The position numbers and the translations under genes were made by a program. The notes under the pieces are model-generated. The model saw only the letters and a list, made by a program, of their open reading frames with translations. It was not told the DNA's origin and did no database searches. This document shows, one piece after another, positions 38,931 through 48,300 of a stretch of DNA of 64,000 bases. How positions within the stretch are numbered: the first letter of the stretch is position 1; each line of letters opens with the position of its first letter. Source of the stretch: Anaerolineales bacterium (GTDB lineage Bacteria; Chloroflexota; Anaerolineae; 4572-78; J111); contig JABTUK010000005.1 in NCBI GenBank assembly GCA_015075405.1, positions 937,747 to 1,001,746 on the forward strand. The letters run 5' to 3'.

Positions 38931-40550
38931 ATGTCAACAGATTGGATTAATCTCGGCACACGACCCATTAAAAAAATGCGCCCAGCTGAATTTCCTGACA
39001 TCAGTGCCATGATGCAGGAGCCAACTAAAGCTCAGCGCGGGCCAGACGCCGTGGATATTTTACTGGTCAACCCACCAGCCCCCGATGGTGGGATTTGGAT
39101 CCGCTCGCAGCACCGGGTTGGCCGTAAATCGCGCGAAAACATGGTTTGGCCGCAAGTATCGCTGGCCACCATGGCCGCCTGTTTGCATCCCGATTACAAA
39201 GTGGAAGTGGTGGATGCTATTGCCACCCGTATGAGTTGGCCGGAATTTGAAAAATTGCTGGAAACGAAGCGGCCCAAATATTATCTAACCCAGGTTACAG
39301 CGCCGACGCTGACCAACGATATGTACGGTGTTTTTCTGGCCAAGGCCAAAGGCGCCAAAACCATTGCCTTTGGCACCCACGTGACCCCCAATACCGTCAA
39401 TACTTTAACCGATTTCCCGGCCCTCGACTATGTACTACGGGGTGAGCCAGAACTGACCCTGCGGGAATTGGTAGACGCGCTTGAGGGGAACACTGGCCAA
39501 AACGAGTTAATGGAAAGTTTGATGCAAAAAGCCGACCCTTTACGCACCCCCATTTCGCTTGAAATGGTCACACGGGGCGATCTCAGTTCGATCAAGGGCC
39601 TGGCCTGGCGCTGTAACGGGCAAATTAAGGTCAATATTGACCGGCCTTTTATTCCTAATCTCGACGAATTGCCCTTGCCGATGCACCATTTGCTGCCGCT
39701 CGATACTTACCGCATGCCTTTGATCAAAGGACCGTATTCCTTTATCGTGCCCAGCCGAGGTTGCCCGGCGGGCTGCAAATACTGCATTAAGCACGTCAGC
39801 TACAACTACGCGGTACGCACCCGCTCTGCCGAAAATATCATGGCCGAACTTTGGTCATTGAAAAAACTCGGTATTAACAACGTTATGATGTATGCCGACC
39901 TGTTTACGGTAAGCCGCGAGCAGGTTATGAGCATCTGCAAGGCCATGATTGAAGAAAAGATTGAGATGAAGTGGATGTCCAACAGCCGGGTTGATTATGT
40001 GGACGAAGAGATGCTGACCATGATGGGTAAAGCCGGCTGTCATATGATTTCGTGGGGCATCGAAAGCGGCTCTGAAGAAGTGTTGAAGCGGGCCAGAAAA
40101 GGCGCTTCACCTGATAAGGCCAAGCAAGCCCTCCAATGGGCCAGAAACGCCGGTATCAAAAACTTTGGCTATTTCATTATTGGCCTGCCCGGCGAAACCG
40201 AAGAAACCATTAAGCAGACCATTGCCTTTTCAAAAACTTTACCGCTCAACGTGGCTATCTTTCATATTGCCGCTCCGTATCCCGGCACGCCTTTCTTTTA
40301 TGAAGTCGTTGAAAATGGTTGGTTCCGCCCCGGCACCAATTGGGAGCAGGTGGATATGGATAAATCCACCGTACTGGATTACGAGAATTTATCAGCAGAG
40401 CAGTTGAACTACTGGCAAAAGCGAGCTACCCGTGAGTGGGCGCTTCGCCCTGAGCCTATCTTGACCATCCTGAAAGGTCTCAATACCTGGGCCGGTTTCA
40501 AAAGCGCCGTAGATGCCGGGCTGCAAACCTTATCATTCATTCGTAGTTAA
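38931..40550 (+). CDS. B12-binding-type radical SAM enzyme of unknown substrate
   Basis: 539 residues. The N-terminal Rossmann-like domain (about 40-185) has the cobalamin-binding-family layout DILLVNPPAP...VWPQVSLATMAACLHPDYKVEVVDA, without an obvious D-x-H-x-x-G motif. The radical SAM core (about 270-470) carries CPAGCKYC (Cys278, 282, 285) for the 4Fe-4S cluster, plus WGIESGSEEVL and YFIIGLPGETEETI. The architecture is like BchE/HpnJ-type enzymes. In a glycan locus it could modify a sugar or lipid carrier, for example by methylation or dehydration, but this is inference. ATG 38931 follows AAGGGGA. It is probably co-transcribed with the GT2 gene. Confidence 0.9.
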   Translation: MSTDWINLGTRPIKKMRPAEFPDISAMMQEPTKAQRGPDAVDILLVNPPAPDGGIWIRSQHRVGRKSRENMVWPQVSLATMAACLHPDYKVEVVDAIATRMSWPEFEKLLETKRPKYYLTQVTAPTLTNDMYGVFLAKAKGAKTIAFGTHVTPNTVNTLTDFPALDYVLRGEPELTLRELVDALEGNTGQNELMESLMQKADPLRTPISLEMVTRGDLSSIKGLAWRCNGQIKVNIDRPFIPNLDELPLPMHHLLPLDTYRMPLIKGPYSFIVPSRGCPAGCKYCIKHVSYNYAVRTRSAENIMAELWSLKKLGINNVMMYADLFTVSREQVMSICKAMIEEKIEMKWMSNSRVDYVDEEMLTMMGKAGCHMISWGIESGSEEVLKRARKGASPDKAKQALQWARNAGIKNFGYFIIGLPGETEETIKQTIAFSKTLPLNVAIFHIAAPYPGTPFFYEVVENGWFRPGTNWEQVDMDKSTVLDYENLSAEQLNYWQKRATREWALRPEPILTILKGLNTWAGFKSAVDAGLQTLSFIRS

Positions 40551-40585
40551 GTAATTTTCATTTTTAACTTGTAACAAAGACGAAA

Positions 40586-40678
40586 CATGTCATTTCGAGG
40601 AGGAACGACGAGAAATCCCTGAGATGTACGCTGAAAAGCGAGTCTGTAGAGATTTCTCCCTTCGGTCGAAATGACATG
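40586..40678. repeat. Dispersed palindromic repeat, family B, copy 3
   Basis: 93 bases, CATGTCATTTCGA to TCGAAATGACATG, with internal CGAGAAATCCC and AGAGATTTCTCCC. It begins 35 bases after the radical SAM stop codon. Confidence 0.9.
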
Positions 40679-40811
40679 TTTTTCTTGAAAATTACTTAAT
40701 CGAGGACCGGTTACAATTGTGAGCACAACAAATGCAGGCTGAGAGGTTGTGCCTTGATATTGAGTGATTCGATTTGAGCCACGCTTAGCATCTGTTTTTC
40801 GGGGTAATAAT

Positions 40812-41597
40812 ATGGGTGAGTCATACCAAATCTTGCTGCTTTCAGCCACGGTCATACCACCTTCTCACGTTCCTAATTTAGTTCTTACCGATCCAGGTCT
40901 TCGTCTTCTTGACTATGAGCGAGCGCTGGCCTTTTATCTAACGCTCATTGGCAAAGGTGTAGATTATATTGTCTTTGCGGAAAACTCCAATGCGGATATC
41001 TCAAGATTACATGAGTTAGTTCACCGCAACGGCTTGCAAGATCGGGTCGAGTTGATAAGTTTTTATGGGCTTGATTATCCCGCTGAATACGGCAAGGGTT
41101 ATGGCGAATTTAAGCTGGTTGATTATGCCATGTCAAATTCTCGGCTGCTGAGCGCCGAAATGTCTAAGGCAGTGATTTGGAAGGTGACGGGGCGTTATGT
41201 GGTAAAAAATTTGAGTGAAGTTATCAGGCAAAGACCGCGGCTATTTGATATATATTGTAACTTTCGGGTGGGTCTGACCAGACCTATTTCTAAGCCTAAA
41301 TTCCTCAAATGGATGGATTTGTTCTTACTGGCCTGGACAACTACAGGCTACGAGTCAGTCATAAAGAACATTTACCAAGAACTCAGGGCTGATCAACATG
41401 GTGAAGCTGAAGTGCGCTTTCGGGAATTGTTGGATCGAGTTTCACCTCCTCTAAGAGTGGTTAATAGATACACCACCGTACCTTTTATTGATGGTTTTAG
41501 AGGTTTTGATGGTCAAAATTTTTCTCAGGGAATAAATCGCTGGAAATATTATTCACGTTGCGTGGCTCAACGTTTGACGCCATGGGCATGGTTGTAG
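40812..41597 (+). CDS. Uncharacterised glycan-locus protein
   Basis: 261 residues, not confidently recognised. It is a soluble alpha/beta protein beginning YQILLLSATVIPPS, with LDYERALAFYLTLIGKGVDYIVFAENSNADISRL, then KAVIWKVTGRYVVKNLSEVI and a basic C-terminus. The K-V-T-G-R-Y phrase is reminiscent of polysaccharide-biosynthesis glycosyltransferase-like proteins found in capsule clusters, so a glycosyl transfer role is possible. There is no signal peptide. ATG 40812 fits best, though the upstream GGGGTAATAAT is a weak ribosome site. It lies between the radical SAM and sugar-kinase genes, after a family B repeat. Confidence 0.65.
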   Translation: MGESYQILLLSATVIPPSHVPNLVLTDPGLRLLDYERALAFYLTLIGKGVDYIVFAENSNADISRLHELVHRNGLQDRVELISFYGLDYPAEYGKGYGEFKLVDYAMSNSRLLSAEMSKAVIWKVTGRYVVKNLSEVIRQRPRLFDIYCNFRVGLTRPISKPKFLKWMDLFLLAWTTTGYESVIKNIYQELRADQHGEAEVRFRELLDRVSPPLRVVNRYTTVPFIDGFRGFDGQNFSQGINRWKYYSRCVAQRLTPWAWL

Positions 41598-41695
41598 TAG
41601 TTAGTTGTCCTAGAAAACTTCTCCTCCATAGTAAAAGATGGCTTGATGCCTACAGGATGAATTTCACTTAACAAGTCTATTTTAAGGATGATTAT

Positions 41696-42700
41696 ATGAT
41701 TATTACCCGAACCCCCTTACGCATCAGCTTTGCCGGTGGTGGTAGCGACCTACCTGCTTTTTATGAACAAGAGCAAGGTGCAGTTGTCAGCACTGCGATT
41801 GATAAATACATCTATATCACTGTCAACCCAAAGTTTGACCATAAGATTCGAGCCAGTTATTCTGTTACTGAAATTGTAGATAGTGTTGGTGAACTTAAGC
41901 ATGAATTGATTCGAGAAGCTCTCTATTTGCTCAATATTCACCAGGGCATCGAAATAACCTCTATTTCTGATATTCCTCACCAAGGCACGGGTTTGGGGTC
42001 TTCCAGTAGCTATTCAGTGGGCCTTTTAAATGCTTTATATGCTTATAAGGGACACATGGCCGGAGCCGAACGATTAGCAGATGAGGCATGTCATATTGAG
42101 TTGGATCGCTGCCGCAAACCCATTGGCAAGCAGGACCAATACATTGCGGCTTATGGCGGACTGCAATATATTCGCTTCAACCCGGATGGGAGTGTTTTTA
42201 CCGATCCGGTCATTTGTTCGCCCAGTACCCGCAAGAAACTGGAGTCAAGACTATTATTGCTTTATACCGGCCTAACCCGCAGCGCCGATGGCATCTTAGC
42301 GGAGCAAGGTGAGGCTACTCGCTCCAGCGAGGAAAAACGTGCTTCGCTGCGACGGATGGTAAGCTTGGCCAGTCAATTGTGCGAAGCCCTGGGCCGGGAA
42401 GATATAGACGCTTTTGGCGAGATTCTGCATGCGGGCTGGCTAGAAAAGCGTAAGTTAGCCAGCAGTATCAGTAACAACAAAATTGACCATTGGTATGAAC
42501 GGGCCAGAGCCGCCGGGGCTATCGGCGGCAAATTGTTGGGCGCAGGCGGCGGCGGCTTTTTGCTGTTCTATGCCGACCCAGCTCATCACACCAGTATTTG
42601 TCGCGCCTTGCCGGAACTCCGGCCTATTCCTTTCAACTTTTGTCCGCAGGGCAGCAAAGTGATTTACGTGGAAGAGAATGGTTACAGCCCTGACTATTAA
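41696..42700 (+). CDS. GHMP-family sugar kinase, HddA-like (heptose 7-phosphate kinase)
   Basis: 334 residues. The N-terminus IITRTPLRISFAGGGSDLPAFY is diagnostic of the D-glycero-D-manno-heptose 7-phosphate kinase (HddA) branch. The GHMP ATP loop GTGLGSSSSYSVGLLNA is at 97-113, CRKPIGKQDQYIAAYGG follows, and the C-terminal motif is GGKLLGAGGGGFLLFY. HddA makes heptose 1,7-bisphosphate, the substrate of GmhB. ATG 41696 lies after AAGGATG. With the GmhA-, GmhB- and HddC-like genes it completes a GDP-heptose route. It converges on the secreted hydrolase-like gene with only 16 bases between them. Confidence 0.92.
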   Translation: MIITRTPLRISFAGGGSDLPAFYEQEQGAVVSTAIDKYIYITVNPKFDHKIRASYSVTEIVDSVGELKHELIREALYLLNIHQGIEITSISDIPHQGTGLGSSSSYSVGLLNALYAYKGHMAGAERLADEACHIELDRCRKPIGKQDQYIAAYGGLQYIRFNPDGSVFTDPVICSPSTRKKLESRLLLLYTGLTRSADGILAEQGEATRSSEEKRASLRRMVSLASQLCEALGREDIDAFGEILHAGWLEKRKLASSISNNKIDHWYERARAAGAIGGKLLGAGGGGFLLFYADPAHHTSICRALPELRPIPFNFCPQGSKVIYVEENGYSPDY

Positions 42701-42716
42701 TCCGCTGGTTTCGTTT

Positions 42717-45341
42717 TTATGGATCGGATTGCCTGAGAATAAAGGGTAGGTAAATAGAAGAGAGGGTAAAAATTTTAAGGGCCGTATCATCGGCTAAGTT
42801 GTTAACGTTTATGGTAAGGTCGCCGTTAGGTTGGGCAATCACGGTTTCGGTTTTGATAATTTGTGGCGTGGGCGAGGTGGCTTTAGTATTCCACCACTCT
42901 ATGGTGTAGGTCTGTCCCCTGCGAAAACCGGGAACAGTTATAGTTCCCGACCTGGGGAGAATTGAAACACCATCAACGACATTCCTCCAGGTATACTGTT
43001 TGTTCTGAATCCAGAGGTAAGCTTTTTGGTTGGCTAAATCTTTTTGGCCGATAATGCGTAAATTGGGGTTGGTAACAGTAGCGGCTAAATCCTGGTAATG
43101 ACCGTTGTTGAGCGGGACAGTGCTGACAAAATTGTAAAAGGTGCTATAGATTTCATACAGGCCCGGTTGTCCATCCGGGCCTGTTTGGTTTCTGATATTC
43201 TCTTTCCACCAATACAATTCAGTTAAGGCTCCTGAATCCAGACTTGACCACAGGAGGTTGTGCAGCCAAACGCCTCCGTTGTCCAGGGCTAAATCTGGCT
43301 GTTCAGTTTGCTGATTAATAAAATCAATGCCCGTTTCGCCTCTGATTACCGGCTTGGTGGGGATATTATTTTGGTTGGTATACCAATCAATATTGCTGCG
43401 AACATTGGCGCTGTAATCAAGATGGAACTGCGCGGTATCGCTCTCATAAACAGGATCGTTGAGCCAGCCGGTACTCACATAAGCGTGAACGTCGGCATAA
43501 TCCACATTGGGATACTTTGGATTACCCCAGAATTGTTCGCCTGGAAAAGAGTGCCAAAAACTGGTGGTAACCAGGTGATCATTGGGATGGTTATAGGCGC
43601 ATTTTTTGCCGTCGCCGGAGGCAACCGGAGCGTTAAAGGCTTGACAGTGCATGTACTTACCTAATTCATCGGTGAGCGTGTAGTGATTATCATTAAAAGG
43701 GTCCCCTTCATTGGTGACTTCCCAGGAATGAATGTTAGGTGAGTAACCCCACCTGGCCTGGAGATACCGCCACCAGGCCTGTTGCAACCAGCGTGTTTTG
43801 TTGAGAGTTCGGCCCACCCCATAAAACCCATCGCTGTTATCGGGGCCTGAGATAACAAAATCACCGTTATCTTGGATTTTCCCGTATAAACTGTCGCCCT
43901 TATCCATCAACACAAGCTTCAGGTAAATACCGTATTTTTCGGCCAACCCTACCAATTTATCAAGGGCATAGGCTTCTCTTTGGGGAAAGTAGAGTTCGTA
44001 CTCCATCGAGGGTTCGACCATGATCTCCGGGCCATATTGCCCATTTCCCAAATCCTCTTGGAGAGACACTGAGTCAACATAAGCTGCGCCGGCCGTAACA
44101 TTTTCCAGCCCCAGGTAGAGGCGTGGCAAAAAGTTGTTGCTGCCGGAATTCCACATGCCTTCAATATATTGCCAGTCCGAATTGTTAAGGCCATAGCTGG
44201 TTACAACAGCGCCAGCGCCCGGTTGGTAACAGTTATCAATCCAACTACCTAGCTTGCCTACTAAACCATAATTGGCATAAGCAGTATCGCGGGGACCGGC
44301 TATGGCTACCCCGCGATATTTTATTCTGAGACGGTAATTGGTATTTTGTTTGACCGCCTCGGGATCGTCCCAAAATTCAAAGCGGCAGGCGTCAAACCAG
44401 CCCGTGTCGCCCTCAGGTTCATAATCCAGAAAGGTAGTCAGTGTGGTCCGGCTGCCGTTGGTTAACGGTAACAGGGCTGACCTGGGCAGATAACCATCGT
44501 AGAGATTCCGGCCGCCCAAATACCGATTCCAGGCTGTGCCATAAATGTTGCTAATCCACATCCGCAAGAGATTAACATGGTTTTGCTGAAAGCGTTGAAA
44601 ATTAGCCTCATCGTTTAGGGTTGGATTACCCAGGGGCGGACCATTAGGGCCGTAGGCAAAACCAAGTCCATAGAAAGGTGTGCCCTCATCAAACTCAAAA
44701 TATCTGGGGTCGGTGGGGCTAACTTTGATAAACCCTGGGTTTGATGAAGGAGTCACGCTAAAACTCTGGGTGCTGGTCTCAGTATAACCAGAAGCATCCT
44801 GGGCTTTGAGCTTAAATTGCCAGGTTCCCGGTTGGTTGGGAGCAAACCGCACTTTCCAGGCAAACTGGCCGGTAGGATAATACCATTCTCGATCAAGATT
44901 GTCCCGATCTTTTTTGATCTGGTCGTCAAAACCTTGATAGTAAAAAGCCGGTTGTTGGTAAGCGTTGGTCCAGTTTGTTTGGCCAGGCGGTAAGAAGAGA
45001 GCATCTACACTGATGCCTTGATATTTTGGGTAAGTCAGGTCAATGCCGTATGGTGGATGGGGATCATAGGGCAATTGAAAGTTTCCAGCTATCGTGTTGT
45101 TTACCTGAAAGCTGATTTCAAATTTGGCATACTTGGGAATTTGGTTGGCCGGATAAGCGGCAGAGTTGGTGGTTATGCTGTTAATTTTTGGGCCGGCGGC
45201 GCTGCTAACCTCGCTCTGTTCTGGCGTTTGAGCCTGAACGAGGCTAATTTTGTCCAGGCCGGTCGAAAAAAGTAACCCTACGCCAACCGCCATTATCATA
45301 AAAAGGCTTATGAGCCTGGCCACTCTTGCTTGGGTTATCAT
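42717..45341 (-). CDS. Secreted DUF5060/glycoside-hydrolase-like protein with C-terminal YLPFILR tail
   Basis: 874 residues. The N-terminal signal is hydrophobic (LISLFMIMAVGVGLLFSTG). A DUF5060-like Ig domain (about 50-200) with GQFAWKVRFAPNQPGTWQFKLKA precedes a TIM-barrel-like hydrolase region starting YFEFDEGTPFYGLGFAYG. It is interrupted by a jelly-roll-like insertion (about 310-440). Candidate catalytic acids are the Glu in SWEVTNEGDPF and the Glu in VIRGETGID. A short beta domain ends in SSIYLPFILRQSDP. It probably cleaves or trims a polysaccharide outside the cell. The start overlaps the stop of the upstream propeller gene by four bases, so the two form one leftward operon against the direction of the locus. 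Confidence 0.82.
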   Translation of the reverse strand: MITQARVARLISLFMIMAVGVGLLFSTGLDKISLVQAQTPEQSEVSSAAGPKINSITTNSAAYPANQIPKYAKFEISFQVNNTIAGNFQLPYDPHPPYGIDLTYPKYQGISVDALFLPPGQTNWTNAYQQPAFYYQGFDDQIKKDRDNLDREWYYPTGQFAWKVRFAPNQPGTWQFKLKAQDASGYTETSTQSFSVTPSSNPGFIKVSPTDPRYFEFDEGTPFYGLGFAYGPNGPPLGNPTLNDEANFQRFQQNHVNLLRMWISNIYGTAWNRYLGGRNLYDGYLPRSALLPLTNGSRTTLTTFLDYEPEGDTGWFDACRFEFWDDPEAVKQNTNYRLRIKYRGVAIAGPRDTAYANYGLVGKLGSWIDNCYQPGAGAVVTSYGLNNSDWQYIEGMWNSGSNNFLPRLYLGLENVTAGAAYVDSVSLQEDLGNGQYGPEIMVEPSMEYELYFPQREAYALDKLVGLAEKYGIYLKLVLMDKGDSLYGKIQDNGDFVISGPDNSDGFYGVGRTLNKTRWLQQAWWRYLQARWGYSPNIHSWEVTNEGDPFNDNHYTLTDELGKYMHCQAFNAPVASGDGKKCAYNHPNDHLVTTSFWHSFPGEQFWGNPKYPNVDYADVHAYVSTGWLNDPVYESDTAQFHLDYSANVRSNIDWYTNQNNIPTKPVIRGETGIDFINQQTEQPDLALDNGGVWLHNLLWSSLDSGALTELYWWKENIRNQTGPDGQPGLYEIYSTFYNFVSTVPLNNGHYQDLAATVTNPNLRIIGQKDLANQKAYLWIQNKQYTWRNVVDGVSILPRSGTITVPGFRRGQTYTIEWWNTKATSPTPQIIKTETVIAQPNGDLTINVNNLADDTALKIFTLSSIYLPFILRQSDP

Positions 45342-48300
45342 TTTCGGATCACCGGCAAGAAGTTTTCCTTACCATTGACCAGCAGAGAGATGCTGGTGGT
45401 TCGGATGAATTGGCCGGCGGTGGCGCTGATGGGCACAGTGTACCACACGCCATCAGAAAATGAGGGGTTGTGTGTGTCGGTAAGCGTTAACGTCATTTGG
45501 CCTCCCGGATTGGGAAAGGTTGTTGGGCCGGGAGGTGCAATAACTAGATTGGGCGAGGGACTGTTTCCCACATGCAGCGTCACCGTCTCGGTAAAGGTGC
45601 TGGTGTGCTGAACCTGGATGTTGTACGTGGCCGAATTACCGGCGTCAATGAACTGGATCGCTGGGTTAACGTTTAGGCTGAAGCCGGTCTCTGCTGTTCC
45701 CAGGGCAGCGGCTAGATTTTGAATGTAGAACAGGTCTCCTCGATAGAAGGCCGGAACATCAAGCCATTTGACCAATTCATCATACGGTTGTTGGAGAATA
45801 TAAGCCTTGGCCTGAAACAGGGCCGGGTAATCGTAAAGATGCTGAAAAGTTGCTTCTCCGTATGAATGATCAAATTTAGATACAAACCAATAAGGCGCCA
45901 CATAATTGTACTCATTGACAGCTGCTTCCACTTGAGAATAAATATGCTGATTGAGGTAGTCGGCCAATTCAGGGGTGAGGAACATAAAATTCCGGGCTAC
46001 CGCAAAAGCATTATTGTGACTTTCCTCCCAGCCGGGGCCTCCATATAAGGTGGGGGCATAGGGGGTATCTTTAGAAAAATTGTTAACCCGCAGGTTCAAT
46101 AGGCGTTGATAAGTGGTGAGGATGCTCTGATTTTGTGAATAGCCCGCTAATTTTTGCAGTTCCAGGTAGCCTTTATAACCGGCAATGTACTGATTGAGCC
46201 AGTAAGGTTTTTTGATAAAGGTGTTATCACTTAAAGGTGCTTCCAGTTTGCCGCTCATCTGGTCAAAGATGTTCTTGGCAAAGGCGGGATTGTTATTGCC
46301 TATAATCTGGGCATACTTCCAGGCCCCATAGAAAGAGAAAGGAGGAAAGTATTGCCAATAACCGCACCCACCGCAAATTGGTTGGGTGGCAGGATTGTAA
46401 GGTGAGGTGTAAGGTTGTCCCCACCAGCTTGACATATCGGCCGGAATGACAAAGGCCTCCCTGGCTGCTCCCGTGCCCCAGCCAATGTGGACAATTTTGG
46501 TGAAATCATACGGCGCCCCAGGGCCATAGTATGTTTGCAGGTAAGTTTTTACCTGCTGTTGAGTAGGAGAGGATAGATGCGGGTAGGCTAACAGCAGAGT
46601 ATAAACGGTATCAGCCGGATTCTGGAAGTAATCAAAAATCTCGCCAAAGGTACGCTCATCGCTGTATCCTCCGTTTCCATAGAGATCAAAAAAACCGGAG
46701 GAATGAAACCCGGGACGAAGCGGGCCGGCGGCCAGCATTTTTTGTACTTCGGCTTCTAATCTTTGGGTTAGTTCTATTTTAGTTGGAGAGGGGGTGGTAC
46801 TCTGCGCCGGAACAATCGTAGCCAGCGGCAAAGGGGTTTTGGGGTTGGTTCCGGCAGGGCTAAAGGCCAAAAGCGCATTGCCTTTGAGCATAAAAAGCTT
46901 GCCCTGGTAAGGAATGGGAGGCGATTGGGTATTGCTATGTTTGCCATAAATGCCATTTTTGCTTTGATTTTTACCACTATAAATCTGCCAACCATTCCCC
47001 TCGTTATAGGCAGCGGCATTGCCGGCGTTATACATTTGTTGATAACCGGGCGCCAAGTCATTGCTGGCTAGACTATAACCAAAATAGTACCAATCTCTAT
47101 TGGGTTGGCCTAAAGGTATCGTTACATCATAGCCGCCGGCTTCCCGATCACAACACAGGCTCCAGTAGATTAATTTACCGCCAGAAGAGTAGGCCATAGG
47201 TTCATCGCTGGCGTGGCCGTTGGTGGCGCCAGGACCATTGCCGGTATCAACCCGGCTAATATATTTTGTGCCAAATTTCCAACCTACCGGGCCGCCCCGT
47301 GAAACCCAACCGCCAGAGTAATAAGCGGTACCCTGATAGTAAACCCCATCCACACCATTGATAACCGGGGGATATTTACTACCGGCATGGGTTACGCCTG
47401 ACCAAGTGAATGGAGCGTATTCGGCTTTACCGTCATTGTCAGAGTCAAAAGTAAACTCTTGTCCCGTAGCTCCATTTAACACAAAAACCGTTCTACGGTC
47501 TGGACGGCTTTCATAGTAATTGGTAATAATGCTGGCGTCCATCGCCACGGTACCGGCGACCCAATCACCCGGTATGGCGGTGCTGCTTGGGCCGATGACA
47601 TTGCCAACGGGAATATTCTTAAAAAGGACGTCAGTTTCAATGTGAGGCAGTTTGATACTGTTTTGGGTGTCCATGCGGTAATTTTCGCCGCTTGAAAAAA
47701 TTACGTAATCTTTTCCAGTTGCCTTCTCGGTATAGATAACCGGCCAGTAGGAATGGAACCCTGCCCCCAGTAACTTTTGAGATTTCCAGATTAAAGAACC
47801 ATTGGTAGCATCGAGGGCGTAAGCGTAAGCATCGTTAGCAGCAAAATAAAGAACTCCATTCTTATAGGCCGCCGAGAAAAGGATGGGGCCATCGGTTTTG
47901 TATCGCCATAGCAGGTTCCCATTGATGGCATCAAGCGCATAAAAGTAGCCATCTCTGTTGCCGGCATAGATGGTATTATTGATAACTAAAGGATTGGTTT
48001 CAAAGCCAGCCTCAGCCAGATAGGGCGTATAGCCTGCAACGGCCTGGCCAGAGTTGGCATCAATGGCATGAATTTTACGATCATACCCACCCACATAAGC
48101 TATGCTTGTGCTGTTAACAGTGGCAATAGTGGGGGAATGTCCTAAAGGTAACTCTGTCGGATAGACCCATAATAGATTACCATTGGTGGCGCTGAAGGTA
48201 TACAATCCACGCGCCGTAGAAATATACAATTTGCCGTTAGCGGCAATGGGTTGAATCTTGTAAGGAATATAGGGTTCAATAGGATGATACCACTCAACAT

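Noticed and set aside
40690..40811. Possible riboswitch before the uncharacterised gene
   Set aside because: The stretch has no recognisable aptamer core or expression platform; only a weak stem is visible.
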